This document shows, one piece after another, positions 34,993 through 44,068 of a stretch of DNA of 64,000 bases. Position 1 is the first letter of the stretch, and each line of letters starts with the position of its first letter. Made by a program: the position numbers and the translations under genes. This DNA is from CBDCTM01 sp965222005. Lineage in GTDB: Bacteria; Bacteroidota; Bacteroidia; Chitinophagales; Saprospiraceae. Below the pieces are notes generated by a model that was given only the letters and a program-made list of their open reading frames with translations, did no database searches and was not told the DNA's origin. The stretch covers positions 186,001-250,000 of the forward strand of contig OZ244935.1 of NCBI GenBank assembly GCA_965222005.1, given 5' to 3'.

Positions 34993-36144
34993 TCAAAGTG
35001 TACCTCGCTTTCGCTGTTCCTCTTCAATGCTTTCAAACAAAGCCTGGAAGTTTCCTTTTCCAAATGACATCGCTCCTTTACGCTGAATAATTTCAAAGAA
35101 TAAAGTCGGGCGATCTTCTACAGGCTTAGTAAAAATTTGGAGAAGATACCCCTCATCATCCCGGTCGGCCATGATACCCAGCTGCTTGAGCCGCTCAAAG
35201 TCCTCATCTATTTCACCCACTCTCTTTTTCACCGTATCATAGTAGGTGCCGGGTACATGGAGAAATTCAATACCCCGATTGCGCATTTCACTCACTGTAA
35301 ACACAATATCGTCAGTCGCCACAGCAATATGTTGGCAGCCCGGGCCTTCATAAAAATCGATAAACTCTTCGATCTGCGATTTTTTCACACCTTTGGCAGG
35401 CTCATTGATCGGAAATTTGATGCGGCCATTGCCATTAGTCATCACCTTACTCATCAAGGCAGAGTATTTGGTGGAAATATCCTTGTCGTCAAAGGTGATT
35501 AGGTTTGCAAAGCCCATGACGTTGCTGTAAAATTCAGCCCAGGGGTTCATCTGCCCCCAATCCACATTACCGACCATGTGGTCAATATATTTCAAACCGG
35601 TAGGTGTCGGCTGATAGGCCGATTCCCACTTTTGATAGCCGGGCAGAAATATGCCGGAATAGTTTTTTCGTTCCACAAAAATATGAACGGTGTCGCCATA
35701 GGTATGAATACCGGCCCGCACCACCTCGCCATCCTCATCGGTCTCAACAGTTGGGTCCAGATAAGGCTTTGCCCCACGGCGGGTAGTTTCTTCAAAAGCA
35801 CTTCGGGCATCTTCAACCCACAAAGCTATCACCTTCACACCATCGCCGTGTTTTTTGATATGGTCGGAAATCGGACTGTCCGAATGCAGCGGAGCGGTCA
35901 GCACCAGCCGAATCTTCCCTTGCTGAAGGACATAAGAAGAGCGATCGCGCATGCCTGTTTCCAAACCTGCATAGGCCAGGGACTGAAACCCAAAAGCGGT
36001 TTTATAATAATGCGCTGCTTGTTTAGCATTACTCACGTAGAACTCGACATAGTCTGTTCCCAGTAAGGGAAGAAAGTCCTCCGCTTCCGGAAAAATCTTT
36101 TCCAGAGAGTAGTTGAAATTTTCTATGCCAGTATAAGATCGCAT
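34993..36144 (-). CDS. hpd: 4-hydroxyphenylpyruvate dioxygenase
   Basis: This iron enzyme turns 4-hydroxyphenylpyruvate into homogentisate in tyrosine breakdown. The 383-residue protein has two vicinal-oxygen-chelate halves and the three iron ligands in their family settings: YIDHMVGNVDWG (His), EGPGCQHIAVATDD (His) and LFFEIIQRKG (Glu). Length is typical. It lies 40 bases after hmgA on the same strand, and its product is the substrate of HmgA. Confidence 0.95.
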   Translation of the reverse strand: MRSYTGIENFNYSLEKIFPEAEDFLPLLGTDYVEFYVSNAKQAAHYYKTAFGFQSLAYAGLETGMRDRSSYVLQQGKIRLVLTAPLHSDSPISDHIKKHGDGVKVIALWVEDARSAFEETTRRGAKPYLDPTVETDEDGEVVRAGIHTYGDTVHIFVERKNYSGIFLPGYQKWESAYQPTPTGLKYIDHMVGNVDWGQMNPWAEFYSNVMGFANLITFDDKDISTKYSALMSKVMTNGNGRIKFPINEPAKGVKKSQIEEFIDFYEGPGCQHIAVATDDIVFTVSEMRNRGIEFLHVPGTYYDTVKKRVGEIDEDFERLKQLGIMADRDDEGYLLQIFTKPVEDRPTLFFEIIQRKGAMSFGKGNFQALFESIEEEQRKRGTL

Positions 36145-36184
36145 TAGTATAATTTTAATTTTTATTCATCCATCAAGCTCTTAT

Positions 36185-37360
36185 TCAGACCAGCTCCATC
36201 CCCAACCAGGACTTATAATAATCAGTTACTTCCAATTCCAGGGCTGCCTTGGTAATCATCATGGGGCGGAAGGGGTCGATCATCACGGCTACTTCTTCCG
36301 TTTCCTTTTGTCCAATGCTTCGCTCGATAGCACCAGGATGCGGCCCGTGGGGAATACCGCCCGGGTGGAGTGTGATCTGCCCTTTTTGAATATTGTTTCT
36401 ACTCATAAAATCCCCGTCCACATAATATAGGATTTCATCGGAATCAATATTGCTGTGGTTGTAAGGCGCCGGGATAGCCTTGGGATGATAGTCGTACAAG
36501 CGAGGCACAAACGAACAGGTAACAAAGCCATCGCCCTCAAATTGTTGGTGGATCGGCGGAGGCATATGAATGCGCCCGGTCAGGGGCTCAAAATCAAAAA
36601 TAGAAATAGCATAAGGGTAATGATAACCATCCCAGCCCACCAGGTCGAAAGGATGTGTGCCATAAACATAAGGGTAAATCAGACCCTGCTTTTTAATCAT
36701 CACCTGAAAATCGCCCTTCTCGTCATGTGTCACCAAATCTTGTGGCAGCTTGAAATCCCGCTCACAAAATGGAGAATGCTCAAGCAATTGCCCGTATTGA
36801 TTGCGGTATCGCTCGGGGGTACGGATAGGGCTGAATGATTCGAGTATCAAAAAGCGATTGTCAGCCGTGTCGAAATCCAATTGGTAGATCGTTCCCCTGG
36901 GAATCACCAGATAATCACCGTATTCAAAAGCCACTTGCCCGTACATCGTCTTTAGCATCCCGCTGCCTTTGTGAATGAAGATCATTTCGTCGGCATCTGC
37001 ATTCTTGAAAAAGTAATCGGTCATCGACTGCCGGGGAGCTGCCAGCCCTACCTGAAGGTCATTATTGATAAATAATACCGTTCGGCTCTCTAAATAATTA
37101 TCGGTAGCGGGCATCTCAAAGCTCTGAAAACTCAGGGCTTTCAGATTTTTTTCTACTGCAATCTCAGGTTCTACGGAGTAAGGAGTACCCATCGCCTTGA
37201 CAACGGTGGGTGGATAAAGGTGATACACGAGTGCTGAAACCCCGGCAAACCCCTGGGTACCCACGAGTTCTTCGGCGTACAGGCCACCAGTTTTGCCATT
37301 TTTGTTGAATTGTACGTGCCGTTTTCTTGGAATCTTACCAAGTCGGTGGTAATGTACCAT
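36185..37360 (-). CDS. hmgA: Homogentisate 1,2-dioxygenase
   Basis: HmgA opens the homogentisate ring to maleylacetoacetate. The 391-residue cupin protein has the shorter bacterial length seen in Bacteroidota. Motifs include VHYHRLGKIPRKRHVQF at the start, DEMIFIHKGSGML, and the iron-binding C-terminal region around LHPGGIPHGPHPGAIERS with His and Glu residues. It is followed by hpd at a 40-base gap, giving an hmgA-hpd operon. The maleylacetoacetate isomerase and fumarylacetoacetase genes are not in the window. Confidence 0.92.
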   Translation of the reverse strand: MVHYHRLGKIPRKRHVQFNKNGKTGGLYAEELVGTQGFAGVSALVYHLYPPTVVKAMGTPYSVEPEIAVEKNLKALSFQSFEMPATDNYLESRTVLFINNDLQVGLAAPRQSMTDYFFKNADADEMIFIHKGSGMLKTMYGQVAFEYGDYLVIPRGTIYQLDFDTADNRFLILESFSPIRTPERYRNQYGQLLEHSPFCERDFKLPQDLVTHDEKGDFQVMIKKQGLIYPYVYGTHPFDLVGWDGYHYPYAISIFDFEPLTGRIHMPPPIHQQFEGDGFVTCSFVPRLYDYHPKAIPAPYNHSNIDSDEILYYVDGDFMSRNNIQKGQITLHPGGIPHGPHPGAIERSIGQKETEEVAVMIDPFRPMMITKAALELEVTDYYKSWLGMELV

Positions 37361-37365
37361 ACTTT

Positions 37366-37439
37366 ATCATTTGATGATCGGAAACAGATATCGTTAAAAT
37401 TACCGAAGAATCCTCTATCGTTTGATGATCCAGATCATC
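37366..37439. promoter_or_regulatory. Repeated ATCATTTGATGATC-type motifs upstream of hmgA
   Basis: ATCATTTGATGATC (37366-37379) and ATCGTTTGATGATC (37417-37430) are near-identical direct repeats 51 bases apart, about five helical turns. The second runs into a near-perfect palindrome GATGATCCAGATCATC (37424-37439). They lie just before the hmgA start, so they are candidate operators for a regulator of tyrosine breakdown. No regulator gene is adjacent. Confidence 0.5.
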
Positions 37440-37617
37440 TCCATTGATGACGATAGTCATTTTTTATATATTTTTTTATTTTTGTTGAACAATCGCCCGT
37501 TCTACTCAAAATGTGGTAAAACCTCTGCCTGTCTCCAAAAAAAACGTGCTGTGCGGGCAGAAAGTCTATCATTTCAGGTTTCACACAAGCCTTCACAACA
37601 TATTATTTACGATTCGG

Positions 37618-38136
37618 TCAATGGCATTTGAAATAGTCAAAAGGCTCAAGGCAGTCCTTACAGCGATGGAGCGATTTGCAGGCTGTAGAGCCAAATTGGC
37701 TGATCAGCTCGGTATGGGTGGAATTGCAGCGGGGGCAAGGGATATGGCGCTCTTCGCCCAACAAATTGGCCTTATCTGCAGAGCCTATAGGCGGCGCGAT
37801 GCCGTAGCCTTTCAGCTTGGCCTTGCCCGTCTCGCTGAGCCAGTCGGTGGTCCAGGCAGGGCTGAGTACAGTAGTAATTTGTATCTTGTCAAAGCCCGCT
37901 TCCTGAAGGGCTGCTTTGATATTGGTGGCAATGAAATCCATAGCCGGGCAGCCCGAATAGGTAGGCGTGATCACTATTTCTATGCCATCTTCCTTTTGCC
38001 GAATTGCTCTCACAATACCCAGATCCAACACTGAAAGTACCGGAATTTCAGGGTCCGGCACCATCGCAAGAATATTGGCGATGGCGGTTTGAATTTCCTT
38101 GTCATTATACTCGTTGCCAATCATAATGCTGTTCAT
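37618..38136 (-). CDS. paaD: Phenylacetyl-CoA epoxidase subunit PaaD
   Basis: PaaD is needed for maturation of the epoxidase, probably of its iron centre. The 172-residue protein has the MIP18/SufT-like domain (DPEIPVLSVLDLGIVRAI, about residues 32-49; TPTYSGCPAMDFIATNI with the conserved Cys) and a C-terminal zinc ribbon: CPRC, then TACKSLHRCKDCLEPFDYFKC. It starts next to the paaC stop (37618-38136 against 38137), so the two genes abut. Confidence 0.93.
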   Translation of the reverse strand: MNSIMIGNEYNDKEIQTAIANILAMVPDPEIPVLSVLDLGIVRAIRQKEDGIEIVITPTYSGCPAMDFIATNIKAALQEAGFDKIQITTVLSPAWTTDWLSETGKAKLKGYGIAPPIGSADKANLLGEERHIPCPRCNSTHTELISQFGSTACKSLHRCKDCLEPFDYFKCH

Positions 38137-38901
38137 TTACCACTCCAGGCCGGGCATAGCGCGCTGCAGCGACTGCATCTCTGCCAGTATATGGCCCAGA
38201 TATTCGGAATGGCTACCGCTTCTGCCGCCCTTCTGCATCCAACTGTTTTCGGGCTTTTGCAAATTGGCCGTTTGGAGCGTTTCGTCAATTTTTTGTTGCC
38301 ATGCCGGTTTTATACCCGCCAAATCAACAGCGATTCCCTCTTTCACCAAAAACTTATCGGCCTCGGTCATCTCCAGCGCTTCTCCTGAGTACATCCAGAG
38401 ATCATCAAGAGCAGCCTGCATTTTTTGGTGGCTCAGTTCTGTACCATCCCCCAGTCGCAACATCCATTCACTACTCCAGCGCAGGTGATAAGTCACTTCC
38501 TTTACCGTTTTTCCGGCGATAGCTGCCAGCATCTCGTCTTTGCTATGTTTCAAAGCTTCATAAAAAGGCTTGCTAAAGGCATCGTATAAAAACTGCCGCA
38601 CAATGGTGTGAGCAAAATCGCCATTTGGCTGCTCAAGCAGCAGGAGGTTGCGAAATTCATGTGCAGCGCGAAAATAGGCCCACTCATCTTCGCCACGCCC
38701 TTTGCCTTCCAATTGCCCGGCATATTGATAGAGGCTCCTGGCCCGGCCAATGAGGTCGAGGGCCTGATTGGTCATAGCCATATCCTGCTCGAGCACGGGG
38801 CCGTGGCCACACCATTCGGAAAGCCTTTGGCCCAGGATGAGGGCGTCATCGGCCAGGCTCAGCGTATAATCGAGGATTGCTTGTTGTTTATTCACATTCA
38901 T
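38137..38901 (-). CDS. paaC: Phenylacetyl-CoA epoxidase subunit PaaC
   Basis: PaaC is the structural ferritin-like partner of PaaA that holds the catalytic subunit. The 254-residue protein is helical, with LSLADDALILGQRLSEWCGHGP near the start (residues about 14-35), DLIGRARSLYQYAG, and the later ERMRQ-like segment KEVTYHLRWSSEWMLRLGDGT. It lacks the full set of metal ligands seen in PaaA, as expected. It lies 11 bases after paaB. Confidence 0.93.
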   Translation of the reverse strand: MNVNKQQAILDYTLSLADDALILGQRLSEWCGHGPVLEQDMAMTNQALDLIGRARSLYQYAGQLEGKGRGEDEWAYFRAAHEFRNLLLLEQPNGDFAHTIVRQFLYDAFSKPFYEALKHSKDEMLAAIAGKTVKEVTYHLRWSSEWMLRLGDGTELSHQKMQAALDDLWMYSGEALEMTEADKFLVKEGIAVDLAGIKPAWQQKIDETLQTANLQKPENSWMQKGGRSGSHSEYLGHILAEMQSLQRAMPGLEW

Positions 38902-38912
38902 TTGTTTTCCGG

Positions 38913-39200
38913 TTACATATGCTTCACCTCATCCGGCAGATCATAAAAGGTGGGATGGCGATACACCTTGTCGGTAGCAGGCTCGTAGAGTGCGTCACTG
39001 TCTTCAGGATTGGAGGCGGTAATGTGTTTTGACTCTACCACCCAAATGCTCACACCTTCCATACGGCGGGTATAAACATCCCGGGCATTTTCGATGGCCA
39101 TTTGGGCATCAGCGGCATGCAGGCTGCCCTGGTGCTTGTGGTCAAGACCTGCGCGGCTGCGGATGAATACTTCCCAAAGTGGCCAGTTTTTCTTACTCAT
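38913..39200 (-). CDS. paaB: Phenylacetyl-CoA epoxidase subunit PaaB
   Basis: PaaB is a small subunit that bridges the PaaAC core. I start at ATG 39200 (MSKKNWPLWEVFIRSRAGL), giving 95 residues, the family length; the larger open frame to 39422 runs into the paaA region. The motifs RAGLDHKHQGSLHAADAQMA and ARDVYTRRMEGVSIWVV are those of PaaB. The gene lies 65 bases after paaA. Confidence 0.93.
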   Translation of the reverse strand: MSKKNWPLWEVFIRSRAGLDHKHQGSLHAADAQMAIENARDVYTRRMEGVSIWVVESKHITASNPEDSDALYEPATDKVYRHPTFYDLPDEVKHM

Positions 39201-39265
39201 GTTTTTGATTATTGTATTTGCTGTCACTAAATCTTTACAGACAATTGCACTTGCCGCTGCGGCAT

Positions 39266-40225
39266 TCAGGCCACAATTGCTTTCTTGGCGGCCCTGCGGG
39301 CCTGCTGCTTCTCGGCATAGGCCAGGGCTGCTTCGCGCACCCAGGCTCCCTCTTCGTGCGCATTTCTGCGAGCCTCTAAGCGCTGGCGGTTGCAGGGGCC
39401 ATTGCCCTTTACCACCCGCCAAAACTCATCCCAGTCTATTTCGCCAAAATCATAGTGCCCGCGTGCTTCGTTCCACTTCAGATCGGGATCGGGGAGGCTG
39501 CAGTTGAGTACTTTTACCTGCTCGGCGCATACGTCTATAAACTTTTGGCGCAGCTCATCATTGGACATCCGCTTGATCTTCCAGGCCATCGACTGGGCAG
39601 TATGGGGCGAATCCTTGTCTGGTGGGCCAAACATCATCAGCGAGGGCCACCACCAGCGGTTGATAGCATCCTGGCACATTTCGCGCTGCTCTTCAGAGCC
39701 TTTGCTGAGGGTATATAGCAGCTCGAAACCCTGCCGCTGGTGGAAGCTTTCCTCCTTGCAAATGCGCACCATCGCCCGCGAATACGGGCCATAGGAGCAG
39801 CGGGTAAGCATCACCTGATTCATGATAGCTGCACCATCTACCAGCCAGCCGATGGCGCCAATGTCGGCCCAGCGCGTAGTGGGATAATTGAAAATACTGG
39901 AATATTTGGCCGTACCGGCATGTAGCTGATCTATGAGATCTGCACGCTCTACGCCCAGCGTCTCAGCAGCTGCGTACAGGTAAAGACCGTGGCCAGCTTC
40001 GTCCTGTATTTTGGCCAGCAGGATCAGCTTACGCCGCAAACTAGGCGCACGGGTAATCCAGTTGCCTTCCGGCAGCATACCCACCACTTCGGAATGTGCA
40101 TGCTGAGAGATTTGGCGGATGAGTGTTTTGCGATAAGCCTCCGGCATCCAGTCTTTAGGCTCTATCTTAATGTCATTCGCTATCTTATCGTTAAACTTCT
40201 GCTCGAGTTGCTGAATATCGGGCAT
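39266..40225 (-). CDS. paaA: Phenylacetyl-CoA epoxidase catalytic subunit PaaA
   Basis: PaaA is the di-iron subunit that epoxidises the ring of phenylacetyl-CoA with O2 and electrons from PaaE. The 319-residue protein has the metal-binding segments KIQDEAGHGLYLYAAAE and RICKEESFHQRQGFELL with ExxH motifs, and SEVVGMLPEGNWITRAPSL near the N-terminus. I start at ATG 40225 (MPDIQQLEQKF); the frame is open to 40324 but the extra residues do not fit. It is the first gene of paaABCD, with a clear promoter and operator upstream. Confidence 0.95.
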   Translation of the reverse strand: MPDIQQLEQKFNDKIANDIKIEPKDWMPEAYRKTLIRQISQHAHSEVVGMLPEGNWITRAPSLRRKLILLAKIQDEAGHGLYLYAAAETLGVERADLIDQLHAGTAKYSSIFNYPTTRWADIGAIGWLVDGAAIMNQVMLTRCSYGPYSRAMVRICKEESFHQRQGFELLYTLSKGSEEQREMCQDAINRWWWPSLMMFGPPDKDSPHTAQSMAWKIKRMSNDELRQKFIDVCAEQVKVLNCSLPDPDLKWNEARGHYDFGEIDWDEFWRVVKGNGPCNRQRLEARRNAHEEGAWVREAALAYAEKQQARRAAKKAIVA

Positions 40226-40278
40226 ATGAAAATGATTTTTGAAAGGAGTTGAGAAAAGCAGTGCTTCCGCAATGACAG

Positions 40279-40309
40279 CAAAAATAAGGCATTCCAAGTC
40301 AGTCTCAAA
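40279..40309 (-). promoter_or_regulatory. Bacteroidota-type promoter of paaABCD
   Basis: On the minus strand TTTG (40309-40306) and TATTTTTG (40286-40279) are separated by exactly 19 bases, matching the Bacteroidota housekeeping promoter TTTG-N19-TAnnTTTG. Transcription would start near 40272, about 47 bases before the paaA ATG. Confidence 0.75.
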
Positions 40310-40316
40310 ATAAAAA

Positions 40317-40332
40317 ACGAACAAATGTTCGT
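40317..40332. promoter_or_regulatory. Inverted-repeat operator upstream of paaA
   Basis: ACGAACA-AA-TGTTCGT is a perfect palindrome with 7-base arms, 8 bases upstream of the -33 box. It is followed by ATTGC. The same ACGAAC-N5-TTCGT-ATTGC pattern precedes paaE at 62594, beside the tetR gene, so it is a candidate TetR-family (PaaR-like) binding site. Confidence 0.7.
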
Positions 40333-40640
40333 ATTGCTTGATGAAAATACGCTATTCCAGCATTTTACACCAGCGACCCGAGTCACCGACTCACTCATTG
40401 ATTATCAATTAATTACTGCTTTGCCACACCCATTCGATGTGACAAGGGCTACTGTGGTGGAAATGGCAAAAAGCCACATGCACATGCTTCATCCAATCAG
40501 CAAGTTGACTTTTGGAAAAATATTGTTCAAAAAACCACCGAAATTATTTGTTGTACGAAAATGATGTGTTAGATTTGATATGCATTCTTATACCGCTGAC
40601 GGCTCAAGAGTGATAAATCATTCTCAAGCCTTTCGTGCTA

Positions 40641-40692
40641 TATAGCTCAGGCGATTGGGATTTGCTATCGCTCATCAGGCACCTGAGCTATA
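40641..40692. repeat. Inverted repeat with TATAGCTCAGG arms
   Basis: TATAGCTCAGG (40641-40651) and CCTGAGCTATA (40682-40692) are perfect inverted copies around a 30-base centre that can itself pair GCGAT with ATCGC. It lies 16 bases before dispersed repeat copy 2. No gene uses it obviously as a terminator. Confidence 0.6.
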
Positions 40693-40707
40693 AAACCGAA
40701 AAGCTGT

Positions 40708-40822
40708 AAAAAAATAAATCCGACATTTTTGAAATAGGCGAAAGCTGAACGACTAAAGGGTAGTGAAGTGGAGCCCAATTCAAAAATTGAAAAGAGGGTT
40801 TAATTTTTTTGAATAATACTTA
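40708..40822. repeat. Dispersed non-coding repeat, copy 2
   Basis: This is the second copy of the unit at 33216-33329, in the same orientation and about 90% identical over about 115 bases. Differences are scattered substitutions, not frame-keeping ones, consistent with a non-coding element. Confidence 0.75.
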
Positions 40823-41507
40823 GCATCTTTTCCCTTCTCTTCCATATTTTGGTTGTAGCAAACAATATTGCACATGCTTAGACGCCTACTCTTTCCAATA
40901 TTATTTTTTATCTCCTTGACTTCCTTTGCACAAGATACCTTTGCCCCTATTGGAGCAAAATGGTGGTACACACCTTGGTGTAGTACGCCAAATTGCGCTT
41001 TCTATACTTTAGAATCTGTGGGGGATACATTAGTAAATGGACAATTCGCAAGAATTTTGGAATACAGGTATAATGAAGAATGGGTACCTGAAGCTACCCA
41101 AATCATGTATGCCGATGAGGATTGCGTATATCATTATTACGATGATTCTTTTGAGGTATTATATGATTTTTCTGCTAAAGCTGGAGATACATTGAAAATC
41201 AGAACCGGGATATTCACAAAATTCTTTACCTATAGTGAAGAGGAGGGATACTTTTTTGTAATTGTCGATTCAACGGGAAGTCAACAAATAGATAATACTA
41301 GCCTCAAAGTATTATATGTGAGTACAATTATTACAGATAGTGGCTAAACCGGAGCAAAATGTGCCACCAAAACCGGTGAAAATGTGCCACTGATTCCGGA
41401 GCAAGTTGTGCCAAAAAAACCAGCTGACCGGAGCAAAATGTGCCACTTTAGTTAAAAGAGTCGATTTCTATTCGGTGTTTTACTGAAAAATAAAACAGTA
41501 AAACACT

Positions 41508-43061
41508 ATGGCGAACCAACGAATAGGGATCATGCAAATCAGACAATTATTACAACTCAAAATTCGAGGCGAGAGCAACCGGAGCATCAGCCGGTTGTTA
41601 GGTATTCATCGCAATACGATCAATGAATACGTACGCCTGTTAAAAGCCACAGGCCGGTCATATGAAGTACTTGGACAGTTAGATGACCGATCACTGGAAG
41701 AGTTGTTTCCGGGCGTTAGCACGACGGATAAAGATCGTTATCAGACTTTGAGTAGCTACTTTCCTTATTTTCGTAAAGAGCTCAAAAAGGTAGGTTGTAC
41801 GCGTCTTACCTTATGGAGGGAGTATCTAAGCCGTCACCCCGACGGATATCGCTCTTCCCAGTTTAACGAACACTTGAACCGTTGGCTTCAACAAGTGGAC
41901 GGCTCAGGAAAACTGGTGCATAAAGCCGGAGATAAACTATATGTAGATTATACCGGCAAGAAGTTATTTTTCGTAGATATGGAGACTGGAGAACAAATCG
42001 AGGTGGAGGTATTTGTAGCCACCTTGCCTTGTAGTGGGTATACTTATGTGGAAGCGACCCCTTCTCAGAAAGGGGAAGATTTTATTGACTCGATGAACAA
42101 CTGCCTGAAGTTTATGGGAGGTGTCCCCAGGAGTATTGTGGTGGATAATCTCAAATCGGCAGTTACCAAGGGCAGTAAATATGAACCGGTTTTGAACAAG
42201 ACATTTTCAGATTTTGCACTGCATTACGGTTGTTCGATTAATCCTACTCGAACGTATTGTCCACAAGACAAAGCATTGGTAGAAAATGCCGTCAAGCTGG
42301 TATACCAACGTATTTTTTATCCCCTCTCCAAACAGATCTTTTTCTCTTTAACAGAGTTGAATAAAGCCATTGCTGAGTTGTTGGAAGACTATAATGACCG
42401 AATGTTCAGTCAGATAAAGCTGACTCGCCGTCAGCAGTTTCATGATATTGAAAAAGAGGAGCTCTTACCACTTGCCGCCCAGCCTTACGAACTTAGGTAC
42501 TATAAAATAGCAACCGTACAAAAAATGGGACATGTCTACTTATCCGCCGACAGGCACTACTACAGCGTCCCCCATCGATTTATTGGTAAAAAGGTAGAGG
42601 TGCAATACAACACCAAAACGGTAGAGGTCTTCTATGCTAAAGAACGTATCGCCACTCACAGAAGAGACCCTCGCCCCGGGCGCTATACCACCATCAGTAA
42701 ACACATGAAAAGCACCCATCGATTTTACAACGACTGGTCGCCGGAGTTCTTTCAAAAATGGGCCCGCAAATACGGTGAGGATGTAGAATATTACATCAAA
42801 GGATTGATCCAACAAGCGACCTATCCCGAAGTAGCTTACAAGCAGTGCATGGGCATTTTGCAATTGGTCAAGGATTATCCTGTCGACCGGCTTCAAAGTG
42901 CTGTTATTCGCGCTCGTCAATATCCCTACTTCAGTTATAGTACCGTTAGGGATATTTTGAAAAACAATATGGACCTGGAGCAGGATCTGTTCCAGGCCAC
43001 AACCAAGACAACAACCATCCCGGAACATGACAATATCCGAGGCAGTCAATATTACACTTAA
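41508..43061 (+). CDS. istA: IS21 transposase IstA
   Basis: IstA is the DDE transposase of IS21 elements. The 517-residue protein has an N-terminal helix-turn-helix (SNRSISRLLGIHRNTINEYV, about residues 26-45) and the integrase core with Asp in LYVDYTGKKL, Asp in SIVVDNLKSAVT and Glu in ALVENAVKLVYQRI. It looks intact. istB follows after 22 bases. Confidence 0.95.
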   Translation: MANQRIGIMQIRQLLQLKIRGESNRSISRLLGIHRNTINEYVRLLKATGRSYEVLGQLDDRSLEELFPGVSTTDKDRYQTLSSYFPYFRKELKKVGCTRLTLWREYLSRHPDGYRSSQFNEHLNRWLQQVDGSGKLVHKAGDKLYVDYTGKKLFFVDMETGEQIEVEVFVATLPCSGYTYVEATPSQKGEDFIDSMNNCLKFMGGVPRSIVVDNLKSAVTKGSKYEPVLNKTFSDFALHYGCSINPTRTYCPQDKALVENAVKLVYQRIFYPLSKQIFFSLTELNKAIAELLEDYNDRMFSQIKLTRRQQFHDIEKEELLPLAAQPYELRYYKIATVQKMGHVYLSADRHYYSVPHRFIGKKVEVQYNTKTVEVFYAKERIATHRRDPRPGRYTTISKHMKSTHRFYNDWSPEFFQKWARKYGEDVEYYIKGLIQQATYPEVAYKQCMGILQLVKDYPVDRLQSAVIRARQYPYFSYSTVRDILKNNMDLEQDLFQATTKTTTIPEHDNIRGSQYYT

Positions 43062-43083
43062 ACCTTTCTAAAAATTTACAACA

Positions 43084-43821
43084 ATGAATACACAAACCAC
43101 AGTAGAAAAGCTAAAAACAATGCGACTCAAAGGCATGGCCCATATCCATCACCTCAGTATGCAAGACAACCTTTACCAGGACTATACCCTGGATCAGTAC
43201 ACTGCTCTGCTGGCTGACCAGGAATGGGAATACCGGCAAAACCGGAAAATGGAGAATCTGATCAAACGAGCTCACTTCCGCTCCGGTGCCGCCATTGCCA
43301 ATGTCGATTTTACCACTCCTCGCGGACTGGACAAAAATTACTTCAACCGACTGGCCACTTTGGACTTTATTCAGAAACACCAAAATCTGATTATCATCGG
43401 TCCCACCGGAACGGGCAAGACCTACCTGGCTCAAGCCCTCGGACATCAGGCTTGTATACAACTACACAAAACCCAATACTACACCATGAGTAATTTATCC
43501 GATCAGGTCAGACTGGCCAAAATTGAAGGCAACTACCAACGGCTAATCAAAACGATCAAACAAACCGCTTTACTCATTATCGATGATTTTGGTCTCAGCG
43601 AAATAGATAATATCATCAGGCAGGCGCTCATGGATATTGTCGAATACAAGTACGACCAATCATCCATTATCATCACTTCTCAAATCCCTGTGGGCAAATG
43701 GCATGAATTGATTGGTGAGGGCACTATTGCCGATGCTATCCTGGATAGATTGGTGCATTCTTCACATAGAATCACTCTCTCGGGAGAGTCTATGCGCAAG
43801 GCAAAAGGAGTAAACAGCTAA
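43084..43821 (+). CDS. istB: IS21 helper ATPase IstB
   Basis: IstB is the AAA+ ATPase (DnaC-like) that assembles on DNA and activates IstA. The 245-residue protein has the Walker A motif IIGPTGTGKTYLAQALG (about residue 104), Walker B LLIIDDFGLSE (about residue 162), and sensor segment SIIITSQIPVGKWHELI. It appears intact. Confidence 0.95.
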   Translation: MNTQTTVEKLKTMRLKGMAHIHHLSMQDNLYQDYTLDQYTALLADQEWEYRQNRKMENLIKRAHFRSGAAIANVDFTTPRGLDKNYFNRLATLDFIQKHQNLIIIGPTGTGKTYLAQALGHQACIQLHKTQYYTMSNLSDQVRLAKIEGNYQRLIKTIKQTALLIIDDFGLSEIDNIIRQALMDIVEYKYDQSSIIITSQIPVGKWHELIGEGTIADAILDRLVHSSHRITLSGESMRKAKGVNS

Positions 43822-44068
43822 TATTTTTTAACTTTGAGAATAGATTATCGACTCTTCACAACCGTGGCACAGTTTGCTCCGGAAACCGTGGCACAAGTTT
43901 ACCGGAATATACAGATAGTACTACAGCCGGTTGGGGATTTGGAAACTTAGGTGTGAGTGGAGTTATTATTGAAAAAATAGGTTATATTGAGTATGGTGGA
44001 ATGTTTGGTCACAATAATAATTATGTCTTAGCGGGTATTGAAGGTAAAGGGCGCAGCCCAAAATGTCG

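Larger units (their letters stand above)
40226..40867. other. Long gene-free region between paaA and a disrupted T9SS gene
   Basis: These 642 bases hold the paaA promoter and operator, a hairpin at 40641-40692 and repeat copy 2 at 40708-40822. The open frame at 40325-40564 starts within the operator, has no family features and I regard it as chance. Confidence 0.6.
41341..43913 (+). mobile_element. IS21-family insertion sequence, 2573 bp
   Basis: The element runs from TGGCTAAACCGG to CCGGAATATACA, with the 5-bp target GATAG duplicated at 41336-41340 and 43914-43918. The left end holds four copies of a motif close to CCGGAGCAAAATGTGCCAC (41349, 41373, 41396, 41428) and the right end two inverted copies (43864, 43888), the multiple terminal binding sites typical for IS21. 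It carries istA and istB. Confidence 0.93.

Noticed and set aside
40325..40564. A 79-residue plus-strand frame upstream of paaA
   Set aside because: Its start lies inside the operator palindrome of paaA and the protein has no recognisable features.
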